12,976 bases of DNA from Bacteroidota bacterium (GCA_028877045.1 JAGWPQ010000657.1:1-12976); one strand, 5' to 3'. Shown: positions 1 through 7,172, counted from the first letter of the stretch. The notes: generated from the sequence alone by a model not told the origin. Numbers and translations: made by a program.

Positions 1-2
1 TA

Positions 3-887
3 CAGCCGGCATTAAGAGACCGTTTGGAAATTATTGATCTCAGCGGTTATGCTATCGAAGAAAAAGTAGAAATTGCCAAACGTCATCTTCTTCCAAAACA
101 ACAGGAAGCACATGGATTAAAAAATGTAACACTTAAAATAAACGATAAAGTGTTAGATAAAATAATCGAAAGTTATACAAGAGAAAGTGGGGTGCGTGAA
201 TTAGACAGGCAATTGGCTGCTATCATGCGTTTCGAAGCAAAAGAATTTGCAACAAAAAATAAAATAAAATCAACATTAACAACAGTTGACGTTGAAAAAA
301 TATTAGGCCAGGCACGTTACAGCAACGAAATTTATAAAACGGCAAACATGCCGGGAGTGGCTGTGGGTTTGGCCTGGACCTATGTTGGCGGTGATATTTT
401 ATTTATAGAAACTGTTTTAAGCGAAGGCAAAGGGGAATTAAAATTAACCGGTAACCTGGGTAATGTGATGAAAGAAAGTGCATCAACCGCATTTACTTAT
501 TTACAGGCTAATGCAAAAAAATATGGTATCGATTCGGAAGACTTTGTAAAAAAATCAGTGCATGTGCATGTACCCGAAGGGGCGGTGCCAAAAGACGGTC
601 CGAGTGCGGGTATTACCATGCTTACTTCATTGACTTCAGCATTTACCGGAAGAAAAGTAAAACCTTATTTAGCCATGACAGGCGAAATAACTTTACGCGG
701 ACAGGTATTGCCTGTTGGCGGTATCAAAGAAAAAATTCTGGCGGCAAAGCGAGCTGGCTTAAAAGAAATTATTTTATGCTGGCAAAACGAAAAAGATGTA
801 CAGGAAATTGATAATAGTTTTATTAAAGGCGTACAATTTCATTATGTAAAAACAATGCAGCAGGTTCTTGATCTGGCACTGCTGTAA
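3..887 (+). CDS. lon: Lon ATP-dependent protease, C-terminal part (5' end outside window)
   Basis: Lon is a cytoplasmic hexameric protease that unfolds damaged and regulatory proteins with ATP and degrades them. The frame is open from the left edge (QPALRDRLEII precedes the first possible TTG start at 24), so this is the 3' end of a longer gene; about 294 residues are visible of a family norm near 800. Visible in order: the end of the AAA+ module with LSGY, the lid domain with the sensor-2-type stretch TRESGVRELDRQL, then a complete protease domain. The catalytic Ser lies in PKDGPSAG (codon 603-605) and the catalytic Lys is the second Lys of GGIKEK (codon 732-734), 43 residues later, the same spacing as the E. 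coli Ser679/Lys722 pair. Walker A and B motifs must lie upstream. Nothing suggests damage. An intrinsic terminator follows at 1008-1037, so lon is probably transcribed apart from the downstream genes. Confidence 0.97.
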   Translation, partial: QPALRDRLEIIDLSGYAIEEKVEIAKRHLLPKQQEAHGLKNVTLKINDKVLDKIIESYTRESGVRELDRQLAAIMRFEAKEFATKNKIKSTLTTVDVEKILGQARYSNEIYKTANMPGVAVGLAWTYVGGDILFIETVLSEGKGELKLTGNLGNVMKESASTAFTYLQANAKKYGIDSEDFVKKSVHVHVPEGAVPKDGPSAGITMLTSLTSAFTGRKVKPYLAMTGEITLRGQVLPVGGIKEKILAAKRAGLKEIILCWQNEKDVQEIDNSFIKGVQFHYVKTMQQVLDLALL

Positions 888-966
888 TGCCGCTTGTAGA
901 ATTTTCCGCATATCAAAAACTAATTTGTATGTATTCAAACCAAATCTGTATTATTTTGTTATAGTT

Positions 967-997
967 CAATCAACAAGTTTTTTGTGTTGGTTGTTTT
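967..997 (+). terminator. possible weak hairpin terminator upstream of the main lon terminator
   Basis: CAATCAACA (967-975) can pair with TGTTGGTTG (985-993) over nine base pairs, one of them a T:G wobble, around a nine-base T-rich loop. TTTT follows directly (994-997). The stem is AT-rich and the T-run short, so alone it would be a weak terminator. Its position, 80 bases after the lon stop and just before a strong terminator, fits a tandem arrangement. It could also be chance pairing. Confidence 0.35.
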
Positions 998-1007
998 AAG
1001 GGTTAAG

Positions 1008-1037
1008 ATCCCCCATTTTGATGGGGGATATTTTTTT
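1008..1037 (+). terminator. intrinsic (rho-independent) terminator of lon
   Basis: A perfect nine-base-pair stem, ATCCCCCAT (1008-1016) with ATGGGGGAT (1021-1029), closes a four-base TTTG loop. One A and then seven T follow (1031-1037). The five consecutive G:C pairs and the U-tract are the textbook form. It lies 120 bases after the lon stop codon and 148 bases before the next start, separating lon from the lipoprotein gene. From 1038 to 1184 I see only AT-rich sequence and no convincing promoter match. Confidence 0.9.
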
Positions 1038-1184
1038 GTAACAGGCAACAGAATAAAAATATTACTGCGGTTGCGTTCCACACTTATACAATTGGAATTT
1101 ATTTCAAAAGAGTTTAATTATAAAAATTACTTTTATCTGATTAAAAAATATTGTACTTAGTAATTAAGTCCCAATTACAATGCG

Positions 1185-1649
1185 ATGAAAATTAAACTCT
1201 TGTTTTATATTGTTATATCCTCAATAACACTGTATATAATTTCATCATGCTCTGCTGATGAAATTATTTTAGATAAAGTTAGATATATACCTCAGTCGCC
1301 TGATGATTTTCAAAATAATTGGCATTGGGGAAAGTCAATAAAAGCTATGCAGGAAAAAAATGAATTTATATTTGTAACAGGCAAGATTGATACAACTTCA
1401 GAAATTCCTCCCATAGAGATTGCCTTTATTTCGATTAATCGTAAAACGATTCAACTTAATTTAATCAGGAGAACTATTGAAAACAATCAGGTCATTGAAA
1501 AATATTCCGGAAATGGCTATGATCTATTATTTATTTGTGAGATAAAACAAGAAGCCGACAACTCTCATTTTAGCAAGGGTCATCTCATCATCAAAAAAAA
1601 GAAAATAAAGTCCGAATATGAAATTTTTGGCGAGCAGGGTTATTATTAA
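1185..1649 (+). CDS. small putative lipoprotein of unknown function
   Basis: I do not recognise the family. The 154-residue product begins with a lipoprotein signal peptide: MKIK, a hydrophobic stretch (residues 5-19), then the lipobox ISSC with Cys22 as the predicted lipidated residue. SADE after the Cys resembles the acidic surface-export signal of some Bacteroidota lipoproteins, so outer-leaflet display is possible but unproven. The mature part is Lys/Ile/Glu-rich with alternating hydrophobic runs such as EFIFVTGKID and IEIAFISINR, suggesting a small beta-rich domain, and ends in a lysine run (IIKKKKIKSEYE). The ATG at 1185 is chosen because it gives a complete signal peptide; another ATG at 1180 hits a stop after one more codon. 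The gene is flanked by the lon terminator and a weak hairpin, so it looks monocistronic. It appears more AT-rich than its neighbours, which fits a lineage-specific or acquired gene. Confidence 0.72.
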   Translation: MKIKLLFYIVISSITLYIISSCSADEIILDKVRYIPQSPDDFQNNWHWGKSIKAMQEKNEFIFVTGKIDTTSEIPPIEIAFISINRKTIQLNLIRRTIENNQVIEKYSGNGYDLLFICEIKQEADNSHFSKGHLIIKKKKIKSEYEIFGEQGYY

Positions 1650-1663
1650 AAACATTTCAGACA

Positions 1664-1684
1664 TTGTTGGTCAATTTCCAACAA
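1664..1684 (+). terminator. weak hairpin after the lipoprotein gene
   Basis: TTGTTGG (1664-1670) pairs perfectly with CCAACAA (1678-1684) around a seven-base TCAATTT loop, 14 bases after the lipoprotein stop codon. The location suits a transcript end, but no T-run follows directly, so this is at best a weak terminator or an RNA 3'-end stabilising stem. Confidence 0.3.
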
Positions 1685-1760
1685 CAATTAATCAGTTCAC
1701 ATTTTGATTATTCTTTCAGTTCAATAATTCTTCCGAACTTCCGTGCTTAAAAATAATTGT

Positions 1761-2915
1761 GTGAAAAAAATCAGTTTTATTCTTTTATTCACGGTTTTAT
1801 TTCTTGTTCAAAAAACATCGGCACAAATTAATTATTGTAAAACGCGGATAAGTTTATTGACCTGCGCACCGGCCGACGAATTGTATGCAACATTTGGACA
1901 TACTGCCATCCGCATCATCGATTCGACCAATCATACCGATTACGTTTTCAATTATGGTACTTTTAATTTCGATGATCCTGATTTCTATACCAAATTCATG
2001 CGCGGCAAAATGGATTATTATTTATCGGTTGAACAATACAACGATTTTTTAGTTCAATACCGTGAAGACAAAAGGAGTATTCATGAACAGGAATTAAATA
2101 TCGACTGTCAGCAAAAACAAATCATCATCGATGCATTGATTGTAAACATGCAGCCTGCCAATAAATATTACAAATATGATTTCTTATTCGATAATTGCAC
2201 CACACGTGTTCGGGATATTATTTTCAGCAATGTTAAATCTGCTTCGATTCAAAATCCCATCACCGAAAAAGGAACAACATACCGGGATATGTTGCATGAG
2301 TATTTAGATAAAGGCGGCAAGCCCTGGAGTAAATTAGGTATTGATATTTTATTGGGAAGCATCATCGATAAAAAAGTGAACATCAAACAATCTATGTTTT
2401 TGCCCGATTATCTGATGAAAGGTGTTGACAGTGCCGTAGAAAAAAATGATGTGCATCTTGCCAAAGACAATCATATTTTATTAAACGAAACGCCCGAAGA
2501 TAATTCGTCGAACAACTATCTTCCTTTAATTATTTTCATTTTCATTGCAGCTGTTATTATTGTTTTGTCGTTTGTAAATGCAGGATGGGCAAGGCTTGCA
2601 ATCAAGATCGCAGATTCGTTTTTATTATACACCACAGGTTTGTTTGGCATACTGTTGCTCGTCATGTGGTTTTATACCGATCATATTGTTTGCAGCAATA
2701 ATTATAATTTATTCTGGGCATTGCCCACCAATATTTTTGCAGCAGTACTTGTTTGGAAAAAAAGAGAGCGAATGAAAAAATATTATCTGGCGGCATCGCT
2801 CATCACGTCATTGTTATTGATAACATGGTTCATCATTCCGCAACAATTAAACATTTCATTGTTTCCGTTGGTTGTTGCAAGTTTGATCAGATATATCAAA
2901 TTATATCAGGCGTAA
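1761..2915 (+). CDS. DUF4105/Lnb-family membrane protein, candidate lipoprotein N-acyltransferase
   Basis: The product has a signal peptide (MKKISFILLF to about TSA|Q, residues 1-21), a periplasmic domain (about 25-245) and five likely membrane segments near 254-272, 285-305, 316-332, 341-359 and 363-379. The periplasmic domain carries the DUF4105 signatures: CAPADELYATFGHTAIRI with His47, a FNYGTFNF stretch, and FLFDNCTTRVRD with Cys146. His and Cys are the likely catalytic pair. This layout matches Lnb, which I recall as the protein that N-acylates lipoproteins in Bacteroides; bacteria of this phylum generally lack the classical Lnt. Lnb function is inferred from architecture, since other DUF4105 proteins may do different work. 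Start: GTG at 1761 is preferred for its typical MKKISF n-region and A-rich upstream sequence; GTG at 1743 is in frame and would add six residues (MLKNNC). The alpha/beta hydrolase begins 3 bases after the stop, implying co-transcription. Confidence 0.85.
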   Translation: MKKISFILLFTVLFLVQKTSAQINYCKTRISLLTCAPADELYATFGHTAIRIIDSTNHTDYVFNYGTFNFDDPDFYTKFMRGKMDYYLSVEQYNDFLVQYREDKRSIHEQELNIDCQQKQIIIDALIVNMQPANKYYKYDFLFDNCTTRVRDIIFSNVKSASIQNPITEKGTTYRDMLHEYLDKGGKPWSKLGIDILLGSIIDKKVNIKQSMFLPDYLMKGVDSAVEKNDVHLAKDNHILLNETPEDNSSNNYLPLIIFIFIAAVIIVLSFVNAGWARLAIKIADSFLLYTTGLFGILLLVMWFYTDHIVCSNNYNLFWALPTNIFAAVLVWKKRERMKKYYLAASLITSLLLITWFIIPQQLNISLFPLVVASLIRYIKLYQA

Positions 2916-2918
2916 AAA

Positions 2919-3752
2919 ATGCAGAAGAAATTTTTATATCAGCAAAAAGAAATTTTTTATCGTGTTGAAGGCAAAGGGAAACCTGTTGTATTGATTCATG
3001 GTTTTGGAGAAGACAGCCACATCTTCGATCAACAAATACATTTTTTAAAAGATCATTGTTTATTAATTGTTCCTGATTTGCCGGGAAGCAGACAATCAGA
3101 GTTACTGGTTTCCGGTTGCAAGTTACCGGTAACAGGTAACCGGCAACTTGCAACTGTATCAATTGAAGATTATGCTGATTGCATCAAAGCAATGCTTGAA
3201 CACGAAAATATTTCATCCTGCATCATGCTGGGGCATAGTATGGGTGGTTATATTACCTTAGCTTTTGCGGAAAAATATGCAAGCTTATTATCAGGTTTTG
3301 GATTTATTCATTCAACAGCATTTGCCGACAATGAAGAGAAAAAAATCAATCGTCAAAAAGCAATTGATTTTATGGAAGAACATGGTGCTTTTGCTTTTCT
3401 GAAAGCTACTATCCCTAATTTATTTTCTACTTATTCAAAAGAAGCGTTCCCGCAAAAAATAGCATCTTTAATTGAAGCGAGTAAACATTTCAGCACAAAA
3501 GCATGCCAGCAATATTATGCAGCCATGATCAACAGACCTGACAGAACACATGTTTTAAAAGGCAACCAATTACCTGTATTATTCGTAATTGGAAAAGAAG
3601 ATGTTGCAGCTCCGTTAAATGATCTGATGCAGCAAATTGATTTACCCGAATCTGTTTATATTCATGTAATGAATGATGTTGGTCACATGAGCATGTTGGA
3701 AGCACCGGATGATCTGAATAATTTTTTGTTGGATTATATCAGCAAAAATTGA
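2919..3752 (+). CDS. alpha/beta-fold hydrolase with a repeat-derived insertion
   Basis: A 277-residue single-domain alpha/beta hydrolase, probably cytoplasmic since no signal peptide is visible. The oxyanion-loop motif HGFG is at residues 27-30, the nucleophile elbow GHSMGG has Ser107, the acid is probably Asp228 in IGKEDVAAP, and the base is His256 in NDVGHMSMLEAP, so the catalytic triad is complete. The substrate cannot be told; the family includes esterases, lipases, C-C hydrolases and haloperoxidases. Between DLPGSRQSE and SIEDYAD, where relatives usually have a short loop, lie about 19 extra residues (62-80) encoded by a heptamer-phased inverted repeat at 3101-3156. The insertion keeps the frame and sits away from the catalytic residues, so the enzyme may still be active. 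ATG 2919 follows the upstream stop by 3 bases, suggesting an operon and translational coupling with the Lnb-like gene. Confidence 0.92.
   Translation: MQKKFLYQQKEIFYRVEGKGKPVVLIHGFGEDSHIFDQQIHFLKDHCLLIVPDLPGSRQSELLVSGCKLPVTGNRQLATVSIEDYADCIKAMLEHENISSCIMLGHSMGGYITLAFAEKYASLLSGFGFIHSTAFADNEEKKINRQKAIDFMEEHGAFAFLKATIPNLFSTYSKEAFPQKIASLIEASKHFSTKACQQYYAAMINRPDRTHVLKGNQLPVLFVIGKEDVAAPLNDLMQQIDLPESVYIHVMNDVGHMSMLEAPDDLNNFLLDYISKN
3101..3156. repeat. heptamer-phased inverted repeat inside the hydrolase gene
   Basis: These 56 bases divide into eight heptamers. The first four follow GTTNCNG, and the last four follow GYAACNG, roughly the reverse-complement form; the third and seventh units each deviate in their last base. 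The whole therefore forms an inverted repeat: GTTGCAAGTTACCGGT (3115-3130) against ACCGGCAACTTGCAAC (3139-3154), with one mismatch in 16 pairs and an eight-base centre. It lies within codons and is translated as part of the hydrolase (residues 61-80). It resembles the short palindromic or heptameric dispersed repeats of bacterial genomes more than ordinary coding sequence. I cannot count copies elsewhere in the genome. Confidence 0.75.
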
Positions 3753-3794
3753 TCAGTATCATTTAAAAAAACTAATGGATCATTAACTGATATA

Positions 3795-6236
3795 ATGATG
3801 TACCGATTGAGGCTTTTTTTGTTGTTAAGCATAAATGTATTGATCTCAGACTATCTGTTTTCACAAACAGAGGCTTGCCCCATTAATATTAATTACAATA
3901 TGCAGAACCTTACACACTGGGCTGCATATACCGGAAGTTTTCAATCACAAAATTCACGAACTCCCATTGCGACACTTGTGTATGATTCTTTAAGCACTTC
4001 TAATCCCAATACTGTAAATGCAGTAAATATTCCGGAGTATATGCAATCTGCTCCGGGCATACAGGTATTAACGACATCTGTTGCGGATCCGTTTGGAGGA
4101 TTTCCATCCATACCTAATATCAATGGATATCAATATAATTATTCCATACAACTCGGATCAACATCTATAAACTCAAGTCCGGGTGGTTTTGTTCGTGGCA
4201 TCAGTTATGCAATCAGTGTTCCTCCCGGTTCGCCAACGCAACCTTATACCATTACCTATGCGTATGCAATGGTATTGGAAGGAGCGCCGCACTTAACTGT
4301 TCAGGTGCCATTATTTTCTGCGACATTAAATACACCCGACAGTACAGTTTCATGTGCCAATGCTTTTTACCAGTTACCAACTTTGCCATCGGGAAATACT
4401 TATGTTGTTGATGTTAGTGCTGCAATATCAAAAGGTTTTACTTTAAGTACAACTCCTTCTCCAAATAACAATGGTAATTCGAACGAAACTAAATACAGGG
4501 TATGGACTAAAGGATGGACTGAAGTTACTTTTGATCTGGCTCCATACAGAGGCAAAACGGTTCGTCTTATTTTTGAAGCAGATAATTGTGTGCCACGTGG
4601 TCATTTTGCCTATGCCTATATTGCATTGCGAGATGCCTGCAACGGATTATCAATTAGTGGGAATAATCCGGCATGTATAAACAGTATCGTTAATTATTCG
4701 GTGCCGGCATTGGCAAATGCAGCATATCGCTGGACTGTTCCTCCGGGATGGATCATACAACCACCAAGTGATACCACCAATATTTTATCGGTCAAAGTGG
4801 GAAATACAACAGGGTTGGATTCTATAACAGTTAATGAACAAAATAGTTGCGCCAATCTTTTTGCAACATTTCCTGTTACAACTTCACCACCAACAATTGC
4901 AGGAACGGTTATTGGAGATACTTCGATCTGTTCAAATATTAATTCCATTCCATTACAATTAACCGGTAATACGGGACTTGTTGTAAAATGGCTTTCGTCA
5001 ACCGACGGAACTAACTGGAATGATATTGGAAATAACAGATCATCAAGTTATACGGCAGTTAATGTAAGTCAGACCACTTATTATAAAACAATTGTACAAA
5101 ATGGAAGTTCATGCTCTGCCGATACAAGTGCGGCTGCATCGATCGTTGCTAATCCGCGAACTGTTGCCGGTACTATTAGTCCGCAAAATTTAGTTGTTTG
5201 TTTAGGACAAAATAAAGGAGCTGTTTTAACGCTCAATGGATCGGTAGGAAAAATATTGGATTGGCAATATTCAATTGATACACTTCATTGGCAAAATGTG
5301 GTTCCGCAGGTTACCGATACTTTTTATAATGTAATGTCATCGGCGCAGCCACAGCAATACAGGGCAGTTGTTCAAAACAGTGCATCTTGTCCGTCGGACA
5401 CCAGTAATATTGCTTATGCTGCTGTGTACAATGCTGCATTTCCACAAGCATCCATTTCTCCAAAAGATACTACCATTTGTTTTGGTACAAGAGTTCCTTT
5501 ACGTGTTACCATTAATACGGCAACAAATTATACCTGGCAAAATCAAAACTCTTTGTACGATCCTAATAATTATTATGTAGGATCAAATCCATATTCTTTC
5601 ACAGCAGTAGCAGCACCTCCGTCAAAAACAAATTATATCATCTCTTTTAAAAATAGTAACTGCCCTAATTTATTGATAGATACTTTTAGTGTGAATGTTT
5701 ATCCGGCTATTTATGTGAATGCGGGAAATGATACATCGGTTGTTGCAGGACAGCCTTTGCAATTGAATGCGATCAGTTCGAATGATGGTAATGTATCATA
5801 TTTGTGGACACCAATCATAGGATTAAATAATCCTTCTATTTATAATCCGATCGCAACATTGGGAGCAGAGCTCGACAGCATCACTTATTTTGTAAGAGCT
5901 ACCTCGGCTTTTGGTTGTTACGGAACAGCGAAAAAGAAAATTACGATTTATAAAACGGCTCCTGAAATCTTTGTGCCGAGTGCATTTACGCCAAATGGCG
6001 ATGGCAGAAATGATATTTTAAAACCGATTACTGTTGGAATCATTTCATTGGATTATTTCAGAGTGTATAATCGTTGGGGACAAATGCTTTTCAGCACAAG
6101 CGAAATAAATAAAGGATGGGATGGAAATGCAAATGGTAATGCACAACCAAGCGGCACTTATGTTTACATGGCTCAGGGAAAGGATTATTTGGGTAATATT
6201 ATTTTCAGAAAAGGAACAATTGTTTTGATCAGATAA
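3795..6236 (+). CDS. secreted multidomain protein with gliding-motility-type (CHU_C) C-terminal sorting domain
   Basis: An 813-residue type IX secretion cargo. A signal peptide (about residues 1-23, LLLSINVLISDYLFS|Q) takes it to the periplasm. Residues about 30-285 form an N-terminal beta-rich domain ending in GHFAYAYIALRDAC, a pattern seen in cell-surface proteins of this phylum. A PKD/Ig-like domain with paired Cys follows (about 286-366). Two tandem Ig-like repeats (about 367-454 and 455-545) share AGT-I, a Cys, W-S-D---W and a YR/YK-VVQN-(S)-C pattern. After more PKD-like sequence with VNAGNDTSVVAGQ comes the CHU_C/TIGR04131 domain (about 722-813) with FVPSAFTPNGDGRND, a YNRWGQ motif, GWDG, SGTYVY and a basic end. 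That domain is the type B signal for outer-membrane export, probably with a PorP/SprF-like partner not seen here. No enzymatic motif is visible; adhesion or surface binding is my inference. ATG 3798 is an equally possible start. The gene lies 42 bases after the hydrolase, with no terminator between. Confidence 0.93.
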   Translation: MMYRLRLFLLLSINVLISDYLFSQTEACPININYNMQNLTHWAAYTGSFQSQNSRTPIATLVYDSLSTSNPNTVNAVNIPEYMQSAPGIQVLTTSVADPFGGFPSIPNINGYQYNYSIQLGSTSINSSPGGFVRGISYAISVPPGSPTQPYTITYAYAMVLEGAPHLTVQVPLFSATLNTPDSTVSCANAFYQLPTLPSGNTYVVDVSAAISKGFTLSTTPSPNNNGNSNETKYRVWTKGWTEVTFDLAPYRGKTVRLIFEADNCVPRGHFAYAYIALRDACNGLSISGNNPACINSIVNYSVPALANAAYRWTVPPGWIIQPPSDTTNILSVKVGNTTGLDSITVNEQNSCANLFATFPVTTSPPTIAGTVIGDTSICSNINSIPLQLTGNTGLVVKWLSSTDGTNWNDIGNNRSSSYTAVNVSQTTYYKTIVQNGSSCSADTSAAASIVANPRTVAGTISPQNLVVCLGQNKGAVLTLNGSVGKILDWQYSIDTLHWQNVVPQVTDTFYNVMSSAQPQQYRAVVQNSASCPSDTSNIAYAAVYNAAFPQASISPKDTTICFGTRVPLRVTINTATNYTWQNQNSLYDPNNYYVGSNPYSFTAVAAPPSKTNYIISFKNSNCPNLLIDTFSVNVYPAIYVNAGNDTSVVAGQPLQLNAISSNDGNVSYLWTPIIGLNNPSIYNPIATLGAELDSITYFVRATSAFGCYGTAKKKITIYKTAPEIFVPSAFTPNGDGRNDILKPITVGIISLDYFRVYNRWGQMLFSTSEINKGWDGNANGNAQPSGTYVYMAQGKDYLGNIIFRKGTIVLIR

Positions 6237-6261
6237 AATTTTTATTCTGCGAATTTTTGCA

Positions 6262-6285
6262 AACCTGCCTGCCGGTAGGTGGGTT
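6262..6285. repeat. intergenic GC-rich palindrome, REP-like
   Basis: AACCTGCCTGCC (6262-6273) is followed directly by GGTAGGTGGGTT (6274-6285). All twelve positions pair if three G:T wobbles are allowed, with the axis between 6273 and 6274. It is conspicuously GC-rich against its AT-rich surroundings. From memory, near-identical CCTGCC...GGCAGG palindromes are scattered between genes in many Bacteroidota genomes, so this is probably a copy of a dispersed repeat. It lies 26 bases after the stop of the secreted-protein gene and may help end or stabilise that mRNA, although no T-run follows directly. Confidence 0.6.
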
Positions 6286-6311
6286 ACACGAATTACCTGT
6301 TTTAATTTTAG

Positions 6312-6337
6312 TTGCTTAAATAAATTAATCATCTTCG
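6312..6337 (+). promoter_or_regulatory. weak candidate promoter of the dehydrogenase gene
   Basis: TTG (6312-6314) and CATCTTCG (6330-6337) loosely resemble the Bacteroidota -33 TTTG and -7 TAnnTTTG boxes. Only four of the six defined -7 bases match, and the 15-base spacing is shorter than the usual 19-21. It would start transcription near 6344 and leave a leader of about 45 bases, very T-rich and without a Shine-Dalgarno site, before ATG 6389. Another reading is that the T-tracts at 6354-6368, after the small stem TTCGC/GTGAA (6334-6346), are a weak terminator for the upstream gene. Confidence 0.2.
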
Positions 6338-6388
6338 CATTGTGAACGATTTAGTTTTTCTTTTTTTAGTTTTTTAATTCTATTTTTT

Positions 6389-7147
6389 ATGAATAAAATT
6401 ATATTGATCACCGGTGCTACATCGGGTTTTGGTAAAGCTATTGCAGAAAAATTTGCAGCAAACAGTTGGGATTGCATCATCACAGGCAGAAGAAAAGAAA
6501 AATTATTTTCTTTTGCTGATGACTTAAAAAATAAATTCGGCGTAAAAGTTTTGCCGCTTGTTTTTGATGTACAAAAACGCAGGGAAGTTTTTGATGTGTT
6601 AGGTAATTTACCCGGAGAATGGAGATCGATCGATGTTTTGGTAAATAATGCCGGTCTCGCTTTGGGACGTGATAGTTTTGAAAATGCAAACCTCGACGAT
6701 TGGGATACCATGCTCGATACCAATGTAAAAGGTTTGATGTATGTGAGCAAAGCAATTGTGCCGTACATGATAGAAAAAAAGCAAGGGCAAATAATTAATA
6801 TCGGATCTATTGCAGGTAAAGAAGTGTATCAGTTTGGCAATGGTTATTGTGCCAGCAAATTTGCTGTTGATGCGTTAAGCAAAGGCATGCGCATTGATCT
6901 GTTGCAACATAAAATAAAAATTACTGCCATTCATCCTGGTGCTGCAGAAACAGAATTTTCAATGGTTCGTTTTAAAGGTGATGAACAAAAAGCGGCAGCA
7001 ACTTACAAGGGTTTTGTTCCATTGTATGCCGAAGATATTGCCGGCATTACTTATTACGTTGCAACATTACCTCCAAGTGTTTGTATCAATGAATTGATTG
7101 TAACACCAACTGCTCAGGCCAATACTTATTTGTTTCATAAAGAATAA
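6389..7147 (+). CDS. short-chain dehydrogenase, YdfG-like NADP-dependent hydroxy-acid/serine dehydrogenase
   Basis: A 252-residue classical short-chain dehydrogenase/reductase of normal length, cytoplasmic. The Rossmann motif TGATSGFG is at residues 8-15. The basic pair Arg34/Arg35 after the second strand favours NADP(H). NNAG is at 86-89, and the catalytic tetrad is Asn112, Ser140 (NIGSIAG), Tyr153 and Lys157 (YCASK). The C-terminal half has HPGAAETEFSMVRFKGD, a eDIA-like stretch (YAEDIAG) and INELIVTPTAQAN, which are typical of the YdfG group that oxidises serine, L-allo-threonine and 3-hydroxy acids. The true substrate cannot be read from sequence. The upstream gap is 152 bases with a palindrome and a possible promoter, so the gene is probably transcribed alone. 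It converges on sprA, with 80 bases between the two stop codons. Confidence 0.93.
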   Translation: MNKIILITGATSGFGKAIAEKFAANSWDCIITGRRKEKLFSFADDLKNKFGVKVLPLVFDVQKRREVFDVLGNLPGEWRSIDVLVNNAGLALGRDSFENANLDDWDTMLDTNVKGLMYVSKAIVPYMIEKKQGQIINIGSIAGKEVYQFGNGYCASKFAVDALSKGMRIDLLQHKIKITAIHPGAAETEFSMVRFKGDEQKAAATYKGFVPLYAEDIAGITYYVATLPPSVCINELIVTPTAQANTYLFHKE

Positions 7148-7172
7148 TTGATGCATAATGATAATAAAGTTG

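Noticed and set aside
1374..1387. GTAACAGGCAAGAT in the lipoprotein gene as another heptamer repeat copy
   Set aside because: Only one unit fits; the rest encodes an ordinary VTGKI stretch and can be explained by codon use.
1703..1732. Possible promoter before the DUF4105 gene (TTTG at 1703-1706, TAATTCTT at 1725-1732)
   Set aside because: The 18-base spacing is acceptable, but the -7 box matches TAnnTTTG poorly, and such AT-rich matches occur by chance.
3754..3792. Inverted repeat ATCAGT/ACTGAT between the hydrolase and the secreted-protein gene
   Set aside because: Only six base pairs around a loop of more than 25 bases, with no T-run; not a credible terminator or operator.
6325..6768. 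147-codon open frame on the minus strand opposite the dehydrogenase start
   Set aside because: It overlaps a dehydrogenase with all family motifs intact, its translation is Ser/Lys/Phe-rich without domains, and it is best explained as the antisense shadow of the real gene.
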